A DNA stretch of 32,181 nucleotides from Deltaproteobacteria bacterium CG11_big_fil_rev_8_21_14_0_20_42_23 (GCA_002796345.1 PCXC01000018.1:1-32181); one strand, 5' to 3'. Counted from the stretch's first letter, positions 17,217 through 27,392 are shown. A program made the numbers and translations. The notes: generated by a model not told the origin, from the sequence alone.

Positions 17217-17582
17217 ATGAAGAAAAAAGAAAAAGAAATGTTCGAAACACTGCTTAAAGAACGCAGAGCTGAGCTTGTTGCTACGGCAACTTCGGCAAAA
17301 GACAACCGGTTGGTGCTTGAGAGAGAAGACCTTCCAGATGAAGTTGATCTTGCTAGCTCCGAAGCTGATCAAGCAATGAATATGCGCCTTAAAGACCGCG
17401 AGCTTATTTTGCTGAAAAAAATCGATAAAGCTCTTCTGAAAATGCAAAATGATGAATATGGCATTTGCGAACGTTGCGGCGAAGAGATCGGCGTCAAACG
17501 TCTTGAAGCCAGGCCAGTAGCCGAGCTTTGCATTCGCTGCAAAGAAGAAACAGAAAAACTGGAAAGAGCATTTGCAGATTAA
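17217..17582 (+). CDS. dksA: DksA/TraR-family zinc-finger transcription regulator
   Basis: 121 residues. DksA-type proteins enter the RNA polymerase secondary channel and, with ppGpp, reprogram rRNA and amino-acid promoters. The coiled-coil region carries the acidic segment DLPDEVDLASSEAD (about 39-52) at the tip position, and the C4 zinc finger is C84-x2-C87-x17-C105-x2-C108. It is shorter than E. coli DksA (151), like many DksA-like paralogs. I chose the ATG at 17217, with AGGGG about seven bases upstream; a GTG codon directly before it is also in frame. Confidence 0.92.
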   Translation: MKKKEKEMFETLLKERRAELVATATSAKDNRLVLEREDLPDEVDLASSEADQAMNMRLKDRELILLKKIDKALLKMQNDEYGICERCGEEIGVKRLEARPVAELCIRCKEETEKLERAFAD

Positions 17583-17596
17583 TTTAGCTGCAAATG
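17569..17596. terminator. Hairpin between convergent dksA and glnE
   Basis: CATTTGCAG (17569-17577) and CTGCAAATG (17588-17596) form a perfect 9-bp stem with a ten-base loop. It overlaps the dksA stop and ends one base before the glnE stop codon. T-runs are weak on both sides, so a bidirectional terminator is plausible but not certain. Confidence 0.4.
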
Positions 17597-17597
17597 T

Positions 17598-20084
17598 TTA
17601 ATCGTTTTCCTCAAAATATTTTTTAAAAACCTGAAGCACTTTTTCTTTGCATGTTTGCAACTCTAGAAAAAGTGCTTCAGTATTTTTAAGTTCCAAATAA
17701 CGTGCAATGTCAGGTGTGATGTTACTTTTTTTGTACAGAACATCACTTGTTGTTTCAGAACTTAAGCGCAAAAGTGAAATGGTAGTATTGTAGTGTTCTA
17801 GTGCTGTTTCTAAAATGAGCATTTCTTCTTTTGTGATCAACTCAAATTCTCCCAATTTTGCAATGAGGCGCAGCGAATTTCTTTCCAATAATTCTGGATA
17901 CTGCTGCAATGAACGTAATTGCAGATATCGTATCAATAATTCAATGGTGCTTATGCCACCACTTCCATGTTTCAGGTGAATGAAGTCGTCACTTTCCTTT
18001 CCAAACTGTGATTGAAATTGAGTTTGGTAAGTATTGATTTTTTCTTTTAGGGTAGTTTTTTCTTCATGAGATTCAAAAAGAACCGATTGAATAACTTCCT
18101 GAATATTTTCTTGAAGTTTTTTATCTCCAGTAAGAGGTGTGTTTTTAAGGAGCATCATTTTTTCCCAAATTTCAGTTTGCTTTTTATGGTATTCACGAAA
18201 AGCTTCCAGCGAAATAACAAGGGCTCCAGATTTTCCAGACGGACGAAGGTCTGCATCGACATCGTATGTTTTTCCATATCGGGTTGGAAGGGAAAGGGTG
18301 GAAATAATTCTTTGAGCTAATTTCGTAAAAAAGTTTTTATTGCTCACCGAATGTTGCCCTGAAGTTTTTCCTTTTTCTCCGTAAATAAAAGCTACGTCTA
18401 AGTCCGATCCATAACACATTTCTCCAGACCCAAGCTTTCCAAAGCCAAGAATGGAAAAGCTCACAACATTTCCACTTTCATCACACGGTGTTCCATATTT
18501 TTCTTGCAGCTGCTGAAAGCAAAGGTCGTGAACAGTTGTTACGAGTGCTCTTGCCAATTGTGTGAGGCGAAGTTCAACTTTTGATCGAGAAATATTTTTG
18601 GAAAGATCAAGCGATTGAATACGACCGACTTCATGCTTTTTAAACCAAGCAAGAGAATCGGTTTGCTCCTCTTCGTTTTCACAGCTTGCAAGATTTACCT
18701 TTAATGCCTCTTCAATTTCATGCTGTTCGAAGTCGTCGTTGAAAAGGCTATCGAAGCAATTTGAAATAAAGAGACGATGTTTCAGAAGCGTATCGTTCAG
18801 TTCCGTTACTGAAGAAAACTGAAGCGCACTGCAAATTCTGGAAAGTTCTGAGCTGTCATTTGGAATGTGATGGGTTTGCTGATCGAAATTGAGTTGAAGT
18901 GCATTTTCAAATGTTCTGAAAAAGGAGTAGGCAGATTTTACTTTTTCTGCAATTTTTGGATGTAAGATATTTTCATTTTTTAACCTTTCAATTGCCTGAA
19001 AGGTGTTGTGTGTTCTGAGTTTTTTATTTTTTCCGCCATAAAGAAGTTGTTGGGCTTGAATAAAAAATTCAACATCTCTAATACCGCCTTTTCCAAGTTT
19101 GATATTTTGATGTGCCTCTCTTGTTTTTTCCTCAATCTTTCTTTTCATAGCTTGGATATTTTTTAGCTGATCGAATGTAATAGTTCTGGGATAAATAAAA
19201 GGTTCAAGCGATTCAAAAAAAGTTTCTGCCAACGCGTGGCTTCCCGCTACACACCTAGCTCTAATCAGCGCTTGACGTTCCCATTGTTGGCCACGTTCTT
19301 CGTAATACCGCAAGATGGTGTCGAGGGAATTTGCAAGTGGACCTTTTCCTCCTTCTGGCCGCAAATCGTGATCTACTCTAAAGACGAAGCCATCGTCCGT
19401 TTTTTCAGAGAGGCAATGCGTTATTTTTCTTACAAGCTGAGAATAAAATTCTGATGCTGATGGGGATGTATCTTTTGTATCATGTTTATAAATACAAATG
19501 AGATCGATATCAGAACTCATGTTTAATTCTACGGCTCCCAATTTTCCAAGAGCAATAATGCTTGCGGGAGGAAGGTTGGCTTCTTTAAGTGAAGCGACGT
19601 TTTTTTCAGTAAGCAGAGTGTGAAGAGTGTAGTTGTAGCAAGCTTCTAAGATGACATCGCAAACAGAACTCCACTTGAGTAAAATATTTTCACTGGGAAC
19701 TGTGCGTGAAAAATCTGCGGCAGCAAGTGCAACAAGGTGTTCGTATTTAAAATGGCGGAGAAGTGACATAAACTTCTCAAGAGAAAGTGGCTGGTCATCA
19801 GTTTTAAGCTTTAGGTTTAACTCTAAGCTAAGAGCAGAAGACTGGCTTTTTGCTTCTTTGCTCCCAAATGCTGGAAACGAAAAGTTCAAGCGGTCACTTA
19901 GAAGTGGATGTTGAATGAGATAGTGCACAAGGAGATGAGAATGTGAAAATAGGTAAGAAAGCAATTTTCCATTCGGCGAATCCCAATTAAAATCTGTATG
20001 CGCTTCCGCCGCATATGCTTTTTCGAAGAGTTGTTTTTCAGTTTCAGCTTGCTGGTGAAGATCTGAGAGTGTTGCTGAGGTCAT
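17598..20084 (-). CDS. glnE: Bifunctional glutamine synthetase adenylyltransferase / adenylyl-removing enzyme
   Basis: 828 residues. GlnE attaches and removes AMP on glutamine synthetase in response to PII. Two nucleotidyltransferase domains are visible. The N-terminal (deadenylylating) one has GKLGAVELNMSSDIDL and VDHDLRPEGGKGPLANSL. The C-terminal (adenylylating) one has GFGKLGSGEMCYGSDLDVAF and VDADLRPSGKSGAL, both with the metal-binding D-x-D. It is shorter than E. coli GlnE (946). The start at 20084 has AAGGGA just upstream; an ATG at 20108 has none. It overlaps the end of addA by 41 bases, so coupling to addA is likely. Confidence 0.95.
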   Translation of the reverse strand: MTSATLSDLHQQAETEKQLFEKAYAAEAHTDFNWDSPNGKLLSYLFSHSHLLVHYLIQHPLLSDRLNFSFPAFGSKEAKSQSSALSLELNLKLKTDDQPLSLEKFMSLLRHFKYEHLVALAAADFSRTVPSENILLKWSSVCDVILEACYNYTLHTLLTEKNVASLKEANLPPASIIALGKLGAVELNMSSDIDLICIYKHDTKDTSPSASEFYSQLVRKITHCLSEKTDDGFVFRVDHDLRPEGGKGPLANSLDTILRYYEERGQQWERQALIRARCVAGSHALAETFFESLEPFIYPRTITFDQLKNIQAMKRKIEEKTREAHQNIKLGKGGIRDVEFFIQAQQLLYGGKNKKLRTHNTFQAIERLKNENILHPKIAEKVKSAYSFFRTFENALQLNFDQQTHHIPNDSSELSRICSALQFSSVTELNDTLLKHRLFISNCFDSLFNDDFEQHEIEEALKVNLASCENEEEQTDSLAWFKKHEVGRIQSLDLSKNISRSKVELRLTQLARALVTTVHDLCFQQLQEKYGTPCDESGNVVSFSILGFGKLGSGEMCYGSDLDVAFIYGEKGKTSGQHSVSNKNFFTKLAQRIISTLSLPTRYGKTYDVDADLRPSGKSGALVISLEAFREYHKKQTEIWEKMMLLKNTPLTGDKKLQENIQEVIQSVLFESHEEKTTLKEKINTYQTQFQSQFGKESDDFIHLKHGSGGISTIELLIRYLQLRSLQQYPELLERNSLRLIAKLGEFELITKEEMLILETALEHYNTTISLLRLSSETTSDVLYKKSNITPDIARYLELKNTEALFLELQTCKEKVLQVFKKYFEEND

Positions 20085-23049
20085 GGTTTCCCTTTTTGCT
20101 TCTATCATGAGAACAAAGTTTGTTTATGTGATAAGGGCAAGTGCAAGAAGCTGATTCACATGGAAGTGAAAGGCCTTGGCAACTGTAGGTAAAAGAATTT
20201 ATTTTATCAACAATGTTTCTCAGTTCAGTTTTTGTGCTTTGTTTCATTTGTTCTGTGAGCGAAGTTGAAATGAGTTCTCCCGTATTGAAATAGAAAAGCG
20301 ATACTTGATTCACCTTCTGTTTTGAGACTTCTTCAATTGCAAGGGCATAACACATCATTTGCAAGTGGTAGTGTTTTGCGTGCTCGGCGCAGGTGCCACT
20401 TTCAATGCGATCGGTTTTGAAGTCTACAATTTCTAGAGCGTCACCTAAGGGTTTTACCCAATCTACTTTTCCTCTTAGATATGCGCTGTCAATATCCCAA
20501 ATAAAAGAGAATTCCTTTTTTCCTTCGGTGATCTGTTCAAAGTAAGGATGGTTCAAAAATGGAGTTAATGTTGAATGTAATTCAAACAATATATTTTGGC
20601 TTGGCAAGAGGTGGTGCGCATAACATTGTTTTTCAAGGAGAGTGTATATTTCCTTTTTATCGCGAGTGTTTAAGTTTTCAAGCGTAGCATGAATGATGCT
20701 TCCCTTTATATCGGCTGGTAAATGGCTCGCCTTTTTTGCAAAGAGAACTGTTCCTGGAAGTTTGAGGATATACTTTAAATAATATTCCTGAGGACATCTT
20801 ACATAAGTTTCAAGTTGTGAAATACTCAAAGTTTGCTTTTTGTGAGACTGCGAATGAATTTTTCCTTCTACATTTGATCTGGTGAAAGTCTGAATTTCAG
20901 GTTCGGAGAAAATCAGTTCACGTTCGTTTTCTTCATTTGGCTTAAAAACAGAACTCTTTACTTCGAGCAAAGCTTTCTGAATTAAGGGAAGCCAAATACT
21001 TCCTTTTCGAGTTTTACTTTCATCGGCTACTAAAAAAACAAGTTTTTGCTTTGCTCTTGTAAGTGCCACATACAAAAGACGAAGAGATTCTTCCTGGAGA
21101 GCTTCCTTTTCAAAATCGCAAAGTTGCGTAAATGCTGTGTTTCCTTCAAGTGGTGAGAGAGGGTTTTTACTTTTTTTGGTTTTGACGGCGATTCCTTTTT
21201 GACGAGAAAAACACCAAGAAAGAGTGTGTGCCTGTGGTGCCCTAAAGAGTTCAGGAAGAATGACTACTGGATATTCAAGTCCCTTTGAAGAATGTACTGT
21301 CATAATATGAACCGCATTTTTTTTATACGGATCTAAACTGTTATTTTTCTTCTTTCTCTCTTTATTTTGTTCCAAAAAGAGAATGCAATCTTTAATGCTG
21401 GCTCTGTGATTTTTTTCAAATGTGGAAATCAGCGAGATAAGGGTGTTTAATGGTGAAACACCTAAACCGTTATTGGAAATAATTTCGGAAAAAATCTTGT
21501 AGCCAGTTCTAAAAAAGAGAGCATGCAATAATTCAGAAGCAGAGCAATGCTTTGAGAGGAGAGTAATGCTGGAAAGAATCTCGTTTGCCTTTTCGTTTTG
21601 GAAAGCCGATTTTTTCAAAGGAGCCTGAAGAGAAAGTGAAAAAATATTTTCATCACTTAAACCAATAAAAGGTGAACGAAGCAGCGCTACAAGAGCGGTT
21701 TCATCTTCACGATCGTGAGCAAATTTGAGAAGAGAGAGGATGTCGTGAAATGCAGTGTTTTCGCTGATATCCTGAGAGATGTTGTTGGCAAGAAAGGGAA
21801 CGCCATGTTCTTTAAATATTTTTTGGTAAAGATAAGTTTTGGTTGAAGCCTGAAAAAGCAAGGCAATATCAGAATAAAGATACTGTTTTTTTTGCACCAA
21901 ACTTAAAATGTAGTTTGCCATAGCATAAGCTTCATGCGTTCGCTTTTGATCTACCGTTTCTTTTTCAGCCACAGGATAATGAAGCAGGAGGACGTCGTCA
22001 TCGTATTCAAGTTGCGAATGTGATTTTAGGCCGCGAGTGTTTTTGTCTTGGAGTACATTTTCTTTTTCTAAACTGTCTTCTAACGTTTGTGAACAGTGAT
22101 TGACAAAATCGAGAATGCCTTTTTTGGATCTAAAGTTTTCCTGAAGCACAATCGATTTTCCACCCGTATTTTCGATGAGATGGAGCATTTCAGTGAAGCA
22201 ATGTACATTTGCACCACGGAAGCGATAAATAGATTGGCGCGGATCACCCACAATAAAAAGTTTATTTTTTTTCGGTTGATAGAGATGTTTGATGAGCAAA
22301 TTCTGAACATCGTTTGTATCTTGAAATTCATCAACGAGGATGTGCTTCATTTTGTTTTGAAAATATTGGGGAACTTCAGGCCTTTGTTCAAAGAGTTCCA
22401 GTGTTTTTAGTTCAAGCCCTTGAAAGTCGATGCAAGCATGTGTGCTGTAATAGACATCAAGCTCATGTTCGCAGAGTAAAAAAACTTGGTGAGCAGCATG
22501 AAGAACTTCATACTGTTCTTCATCTGGTTTGAGTTTGCTTAAGTGTGTTTGTGCGTGCCATCTATTTTGAAGCAGCTCAGTTAAGAGTGAAGTGCTTGCT
22601 TTGATACCAATTTTTTCGGCTAAAAAATGAGCGTGTTTATTTTTCTGAAGAATAAGCTGCTTAAAAGTTTCTTTGATTATTTTTTGCGTTAGAAAAAAAA
22701 CAGCTTCTTCTGCAAGAACTTGCATCGCATTTGGAGAAAGATGAATCAAGTGTCCAAATTGTTTAAGCGTTTTTAAACAAAAGGCATGAAAGGTACCTAT
22801 ATGTGCAGTTTCAACATGCAAGGCAAGTTGGGGAGGAAGACTTTTTTTGAGCCGTTCTTTCATTTCCAACGCAGCTTTTTCGGTAAAGGTAATCGCTAAC
22901 AAAATCTCCAATGATTTATATTCTTCAACAATGTTGAGCATTCGTGAAACGAGCACACTTGTTTTTCCAGTTCCTGCTCCAGCAATCACTGCAAGTGATT
23001 GTGAGAGGTTTTGGCTTGCTTCAGTTTGTTGTGGTGTAAAAGTGTTCAT
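20044..23049 (-). CDS. addA: AddA-type UvrD helicase/nuclease
   Basis: 1001 residues from the ATG at 23049, five bases after the addB stop. With AddB it resects double-strand breaks for RecA. Helicase motifs are Walker A AGAGTGKT (23-30), AITFTEKAALEMKER, LVDEFQDTND, VGDPRQSIYRFRGA, VHSSKGLEYPVVILPEL and LYVALTRAKQKL. The C-terminal PD-(D/E)XK nuclease shows GSIIHATLENL, the catalytic EIVDFKTD and YHLQMMCYALA. Cysteines at YVRCPQEYY and at C-ESAS-C-T-C-PYHINKL-C frame this domain, the layout of iron-sulfur nuclease domains. The addB-addA order is the usual one. Confidence 0.92.
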   Translation of the reverse strand: MNTFTPQQTEASQNLSQSLAVIAGAGTGKTSVLVSRMLNIVEEYKSLEILLAITFTEKAALEMKERLKKSLPPQLALHVETAHIGTFHAFCLKTLKQFGHLIHLSPNAMQVLAEEAVFFLTQKIIKETFKQLILQKNKHAHFLAEKIGIKASTSLLTELLQNRWHAQTHLSKLKPDEEQYEVLHAAHQVFLLCEHELDVYYSTHACIDFQGLELKTLELFEQRPEVPQYFQNKMKHILVDEFQDTNDVQNLLIKHLYQPKKNKLFIVGDPRQSIYRFRGANVHCFTEMLHLIENTGGKSIVLQENFRSKKGILDFVNHCSQTLEDSLEKENVLQDKNTRGLKSHSQLEYDDDVLLLHYPVAEKETVDQKRTHEAYAMANYILSLVQKKQYLYSDIALLFQASTKTYLYQKIFKEHGVPFLANNISQDISENTAFHDILSLLKFAHDREDETALVALLRSPFIGLSDENIFSLSLQAPLKKSAFQNEKANEILSSITLLSKHCSASELLHALFFRTGYKIFSEIISNNGLGVSPLNTLISLISTFEKNHRASIKDCILFLEQNKERKKKNNSLDPYKKNAVHIMTVHSSKGLEYPVVILPELFRAPQAHTLSWCFSRQKGIAVKTKKSKNPLSPLEGNTAFTQLCDFEKEALQEESLRLLYVALTRAKQKLVFLVADESKTRKGSIWLPLIQKALLEVKSSVFKPNEENERELIFSEPEIQTFTRSNVEGKIHSQSHKKQTLSISQLETYVRCPQEYYLKYILKLPGTVLFAKKASHLPADIKGSIIHATLENLNTRDKKEIYTLLEKQCYAHHLLPSQNILFELHSTLTPFLNHPYFEQITEGKKEFSFIWDIDSAYLRGKVDWVKPLGDALEIVDFKTDRIESGTCAEHAKHYHLQMMCYALAIEEVSKQKVNQVSLFYFNTGELISTSLTEQMKQSTKTELRNIVDKINSFTYSCQGLSLPCESASCTCPYHINKLCSHDRSKKGNHDLSNTLRSSPAS

Positions 23050-23054
23050 GTCTC

Positions 23055-25709
23055 TTATCTCATTCTGCAAACACCTTGGTGAGGACAATGGCTACACTGC
23101 TCTAAATGTTCGGGAGCAAAATGTCCTTGATACATTTCCAAAAGATATTTTTTTGAATAGTTCATGCTTGTTTCTAAAAGTTCATCCCATATCTCTTCGG
23201 TAATAAGCGAGCGAGAACGTGGTGAAAAACCAAATTGATTTTTGTTGAGTTCCTTAAGGATAAGAGCATTTTCCGACTCTGGTTCTTGTGTAGAAACAAT
23301 TTTGAGCGCCACAGTTTTGTAATGAGGAAAGAGTGACTTCATGGCATGAGCATAGAGGGGAAGTTGTAAGTGTTTTCCCTCCTCGATGAGTGATCTCAAT
23401 TTTTTATCTTCTCTTCCAGATTTATAATCCACCAGCGCAATTGTGTTTCCGGCTGAGCTGATATCAACTCGGTCAATGCGGCCAGTTAAAGCAATATTCA
23501 GTTTTCCATCAAGTGAAACAATAAAGGGCTGATCATCTTTTCCAAAAGGAACTTCAAAAAGGTGAGGTGAGAGAGCGTCTTCAAGTTCTGATTTTTTAGA
23601 AAGCTCATAGTTTAAGAGATGTGAACTTGTTTTAATGAGCTCCGTTTCCCAGAGCTCTTGTAATAAAGAATGCGGAATATTTTTCTCTTCAAAAGCAGTT
23701 GCGCTTATTGCACTGAGTTCTGCTTGTATTTCTTCAAGCTTGCGAGCGGAGGTTTGAGATTTATAAAATGTTTCAAGCAAATGATGAAGCAGTGTTCCGC
23801 GATGACGTGGATCGAAATCTAAAAGATCTTTCTCTTCTTTTTCCTTCACTTTTAAAATGGAATCGAGAAAAAAGCGGAAAGGGCATTCTGCAAACGTTTC
23901 TAGAGCAGTTATGCGAAGAGGCTTGCTTTCCAGAATATGGTGAAGGTGCTTTTGAAGAGCGGGGTTTTGAATGTGACCGTGGTAGGTCAAATGTTCTGGG
24001 ATATGAAGCGTTCTCTCAAGTTCAAGTTGTACCTGAAGTGAAAGATGTTCCTTAAAATCATTTTCTTTCCATTGAGGATGAAGGAAGTAAGGTGTTGCAA
24101 TTTGAGTTGGGAGTGAAAGTTCCGCCAAAAATTCCGAAGGTTGATTTTCTTTTCCTTCACCATTTTGCTCTGAAAAGGAAAAAATAATTTCTTCATTTAC
24201 TTTTGTTACCCACATCAAAAACAGATATTTTTCTGCAGCATTTTTAAGTTCTGTTTTTTCATGAAAAATATTTTGGATGTCTTGATTCGAAAATGAAATA
24301 CGCGAAAAAAGTTCGTGTTCTTGATGAGAATGAGAAATATTGTTTTCAGTGCATTGAGTAATTAAAAGACGATCACGCGAATTTGCATTTCCTTGCCGAT
24401 ATTTTTTGAACATAATTCCAGCATTCTGAAATGCTTGATAAGAAAGCGAGAAGTTTTTTTCGCTAAGGTAAAAAATAAGATCTAGCATAAAATGGCTTGA
24501 AATGTTTGGAAGCGAAAAAAGTTTGTCCGTTATTTCAAGCTCCTTCAATATTTTTTCTAAAACTGAAAAAGTGAATGAACTTTTACTTACCTCTGCCTGA
24601 AAGGTTTGTGTTCTAAAGTCATCTTTCCATTGTTGTTGAAGCGAACTTTTTCGAAAATGTTCTCTGATGGCATGGGAAAAGCTGGAGATGTCTTGTTCAT
24701 CTGCGTATGCCTGAAGCAGCTCTTCCAATTCATTTTGCACTTGTGGTGGAAAACAGCTTGGCGTTTTGGGAAAAAAACTTGATTGAACATCTAATGAACT
24801 CAAGTGAAAAGCTAAATTCCCTTCAAAGCTTTTGTTTTCTTGGAGACAAACGGTTGGTGGATGAAAGAAATCATTTTCTTCTCCCAACAAAGTATGCAGC
24901 ACAAATTGTTCTTCATCATGTTGATGAGGTACAGAAATAAGTGAAGTATTTGGGGTGAAGTGAACTTTTGTTTCAAACTGAAAGGTGTGTTCTGGGTTTG
25001 GAAGCAGATTCTCTAAAAGTGTTTGAGAAATGGTATTTAAGTTTTCATGCTTTTGTTCAAATGTTTCCCAAGCAAGATATATCTTCACCTGCGGATAATG
25101 TTGTCTGATAAGGCTTAAGTAAAGATTGAGGGCACATGAAGGTTTAAAAAAATGATCTACACAGAGGGTGGTAAAAGGAAGTTCTTTTTTCTGCTGAAGA
25201 TGTAAAAAAAGTTCAAGATAGGCATCTTCACTATCGTGAACATCATGTTTTGTTTTGAGGGCTTCGTACAGTTCAAATGTTTTAAGAAAGAGCTGAAAAA
25301 AATGATCAGATTCCACAAGCGATTCGTGCAGCTTTTGCGGAGTTAGCGTGTAGCGTTTAAGTTTTTGAAGTAAATGTAAAAAAGTTTTTGCCGTATGAAG
25401 AAGTTGTGACTCACTTGAATGTGAAGGGTGAGTTTTTTTTAAAGCCTTGAAGCAAAGAAGTAAGGCCTGATTTTGGCTGAGGATATTTTTTTTGCTCTTA
25501 CAAATATTAAAACACCAGTCACGTGGAGTGGGAAACTGTGATTCAAGAATAGTTTTTTGCGTGCCTTCATGAAGTGCGCGATGTTTTATTTGTTCTGAAA
25601 TTTGCTTATTTGGACTCAGATAAACAGCGGCTTCATCTTGAAAAAAAAACTCTAAGAGCTTTTCAGTTTTTCCACTTTTTGGAGGGCCTATCAGAAGCGT
25701 GCTTGGCAT
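23055..25709 (-). CDS. addB: AddB-type helicase-nuclease subunit
   Basis: 884 residues. The N-terminus has a P-loop, GPPKSGKT (8-15), followed by a long, poorly conserved helicase-like region. The C-terminal nuclease domain begins at ETFAECPFRFFLDSIL and carries HRGTLLHHLLETFY, then GRIDRVDI and ALVDYKSGR with the catalytic D and K, and QLPLYAHAM. It ends CSHCPHQGVCRMR, so four cysteines (one before, C-x2-C-x5-C after) match the 4Fe-4S nuclease domain of AddB. The sequence is diverged from B. subtilis AddB and shorter. It lies 37 bases after comM and five before addA. Confidence 0.88.
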   Translation of the reverse strand: MPSTLLIGPPKSGKTEKLLEFFFQDEAAVYLSPNKQISEQIKHRALHEGTQKTILESQFPTPRDWCFNICKSKKNILSQNQALLLCFKALKKTHPSHSSESQLLHTAKTFLHLLQKLKRYTLTPQKLHESLVESDHFFQLFLKTFELYEALKTKHDVHDSEDAYLELFLHLQQKKELPFTTLCVDHFFKPSCALNLYLSLIRQHYPQVKIYLAWETFEQKHENLNTISQTLLENLLPNPEHTFQFETKVHFTPNTSLISVPHQHDEEQFVLHTLLGEENDFFHPPTVCLQENKSFEGNLAFHLSSLDVQSSFFPKTPSCFPPQVQNELEELLQAYADEQDISSFSHAIREHFRKSSLQQQWKDDFRTQTFQAEVSKSSFTFSVLEKILKELEITDKLFSLPNISSHFMLDLIFYLSEKNFSLSYQAFQNAGIMFKKYRQGNANSRDRLLITQCTENNISHSHQEHELFSRISFSNQDIQNIFHEKTELKNAAEKYLFLMWVTKVNEEIIFSFSEQNGEGKENQPSEFLAELSLPTQIATPYFLHPQWKENDFKEHLSLQVQLELERTLHIPEHLTYHGHIQNPALQKHLHHILESKPLRITALETFAECPFRFFLDSILKVKEKEEKDLLDFDPRHRGTLLHHLLETFYKSQTSARKLEEIQAELSAISATAFEEKNIPHSLLQELWETELIKTSSHLLNYELSKKSELEDALSPHLFEVPFGKDDQPFIVSLDGKLNIALTGRIDRVDISSAGNTIALVDYKSGREDKKLRSLIEEGKHLQLPLYAHAMKSLFPHYKTVALKIVSTQEPESENALILKELNKNQFGFSPRSRSLITEEIWDELLETSMNYSKKYLLEMYQGHFAPEHLEQCSHCPHQGVCRMR

Positions 25710-25746
25710 GGAGCCATTTAATGGTGCTGAAACGGCAAGTCAAGGT

Positions 25747-27258
25747 CTAAACCTTTTCTCCGCTTGGTCGTAATCGAAGGGCTTCTAAAATATCTTGATG
25801 CTCAATTTTTTCTCGAGGTGCTAAATCGGCAATGCTTCTTGCTACGCGCAAAAGTCGATGGACCGCGCGAGGTGAAAGGGATAAGTGTTCGGCAGCTTTT
25901 AGCAGAGTGGTTTTGGATTCATCGGAAATGACGCAATACTTTTTCATTTCTTGAGCATTAATTTTTGCATTTACTTTGCCTTGTCTTTCTTTTTGAATTT
26001 TTCGTGCCTTTAAAATTCTTTTTTGAATTAGCTCTGAGGATTCGGCAAGTTCTGAGCTGAAGAGGGTGTTGTGCTGCGGCGCTTTCAATTCTAAACTGAT
26101 ATCAATTCTATCTAAAAGTGGCCCAGATATTTTTCTCCGATAATGTTCAATGTCATGCGCGCTGCAGACACAAATTTTTTTGTCATGGCCCAAATACCCG
26201 CAGCGGCATGGATTCATGGAAGCAATCAGCATAAACGAGGCAGGAAAAGTGCTGCTGATGCCAGAACGGGAAATGCTGATTTTTCCTGATTCAAGCGGCT
26301 CGCGCAAAACTTCCAGCACATCTCTTCTAAATTCTGCAAGCTCATCCAAAAATAAAACACCATTATGTGCCAACGAAATTTCACCAACGTGTGGTGTGCT
26401 TCTTCCTCCCCCAACAAGGCCAGCATACGAAGCCGAATGGTGTGGCGCGCGAAACGGAACCTGATTGTAGTACAAGGTTTGTAAATCGTAGGTTCCTTTT
26501 GAGCTCATAATTTTAATGGTTTCCAATTTTTCCTCTTCTTCAAGTGGAGGAAGTATGCTGGGCAAACGTTCTGCAAGCATTGTCTTTCCTACGCCTGGTG
26601 GTCCAACCATAAGAAGATTGTGCGCACCGGCCGATGCAATTTCAAGTGCGCGTTTTGCAAGTGTTTGTCCTTTTACTTCACTGAAATTTGAACAGTGCTT
26701 TGGCGGAAGTTTTCGATTGAGCGTTTGTGGAGAAGACATTCTTTCTCCGCGTGAAAGAAAGGCAATGACTTCACATAAATTTTTGCAGGAAATAATTTCA
26801 ATATCTTTCAGCATGCGAAGTTCGTCTACGTTTTCATGCGGAATAATAATTCCATCGTACTGATGATCGCGTGCAAGAAGTGAAAACAAGAGGGCACCAT
26901 TTATTTTCAGCAGCTCGCCAGCAAGTGAAAGTTCTCCTGCCAAAAGATAGCGTTTTGTATTGTGTGCTTTCCACACCTGCCAAGCATGAAGCAGTGCAAC
27001 GGCAATGGGAAGATCAAAATGTGAACCTGTTTTTTTCACATTTCCCGGTGAAAGATTTACAATGGTTTTTCGATTTGGAATTTTGTAACCAGAATTTCTG
27101 ATGGCAGCGGAAACGCGGTCGCGCGCTTCTTTTACCGCCGTTTCAGCAAGGCCCACCATGCTCCAGCCAGGAAGCCCAGCTTTTTGCACGTCCACCTCAA
27201 CTGAAATGAGATGAGCATTAATTCCATAAAGACTTCCCGTTCTAATTTCAGACAGCAT
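25747..27258 (-). CDS. comM: ComM/YifB-type Mg-chelatase-like AAA+ ATPase
   Basis: 503 residues, full length. ComM is a hexameric branch-migration helicase that helps integrate transforming DNA; related YifB proteins are widespread. The N-terminal LonC-like domain shows LPGWSMVGLAETAVKEARDR and NLSPGNVKKTGSHFDLPIA. The AAA+ core shows GQTLAKRALEIASAGAHNLL, Walker A GPPGVGKT, Walker B GVLFLDELAEF, and a cysteine-bearing insert MNPCRCGYLGHDKKICVC. The C-terminal lid has LSPRAVHRLLRVARSIADL. It is divergent from trxB and probably leads the addB-addA-glnE transcript. Confidence 0.94.
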   Translation of the reverse strand: MLSEIRTGSLYGINAHLISVEVDVQKAGLPGWSMVGLAETAVKEARDRVSAAIRNSGYKIPNRKTIVNLSPGNVKKTGSHFDLPIAVALLHAWQVWKAHNTKRYLLAGELSLAGELLKINGALLFSLLARDHQYDGIIIPHENVDELRMLKDIEIISCKNLCEVIAFLSRGERMSSPQTLNRKLPPKHCSNFSEVKGQTLAKRALEIASAGAHNLLMVGPPGVGKTMLAERLPSILPPLEEEEKLETIKIMSSKGTYDLQTLYYNQVPFRAPHHSASYAGLVGGGRSTPHVGEISLAHNGVLFLDELAEFRRDVLEVLREPLESGKISISRSGISSTFPASFMLIASMNPCRCGYLGHDKKICVCSAHDIEHYRRKISGPLLDRIDISLELKAPQHNTLFSSELAESSELIQKRILKARKIQKERQGKVNAKINAQEMKKYCVISDESKTTLLKAAEHLSLSPRAVHRLLRVARSIADLAPREKIEHQDILEALRLRPSGEKV

Positions 27259-27363
27259 GAGAAAGTGAAAAGCAAATTGTAAACCAAGTTTAGAGCTTGA
27301 ATTTCAAGCGTTTTCTCTGCGGCTATTGTTGTAAGTTCGACGAATATGTAGCGCTTTGGAAGG

Positions 27364-27392
27364 TTGACCTTTTTTGGGGAAGCGGCTAGGTT
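27364..27392 (+). promoter_or_regulatory. Possible trxB promoter
   Basis: TTGACC (27364-27369) is followed after 17 bases by TAGGTT (27387-27392), a weak -10 match, about 30 bases before the trxB start. The rest of the 164-base gap to comM shows no clear operator. Confidence 0.3.

Noticed and set aside
17130-17447. 106-codon N-terminal extension of DciA
   Set aside because: It would run antisense through the dksA promoter and start, its sequence is low-complexity Phe/His/Lys without family similarity, and DUF721 proteins begin near the internal ATG.
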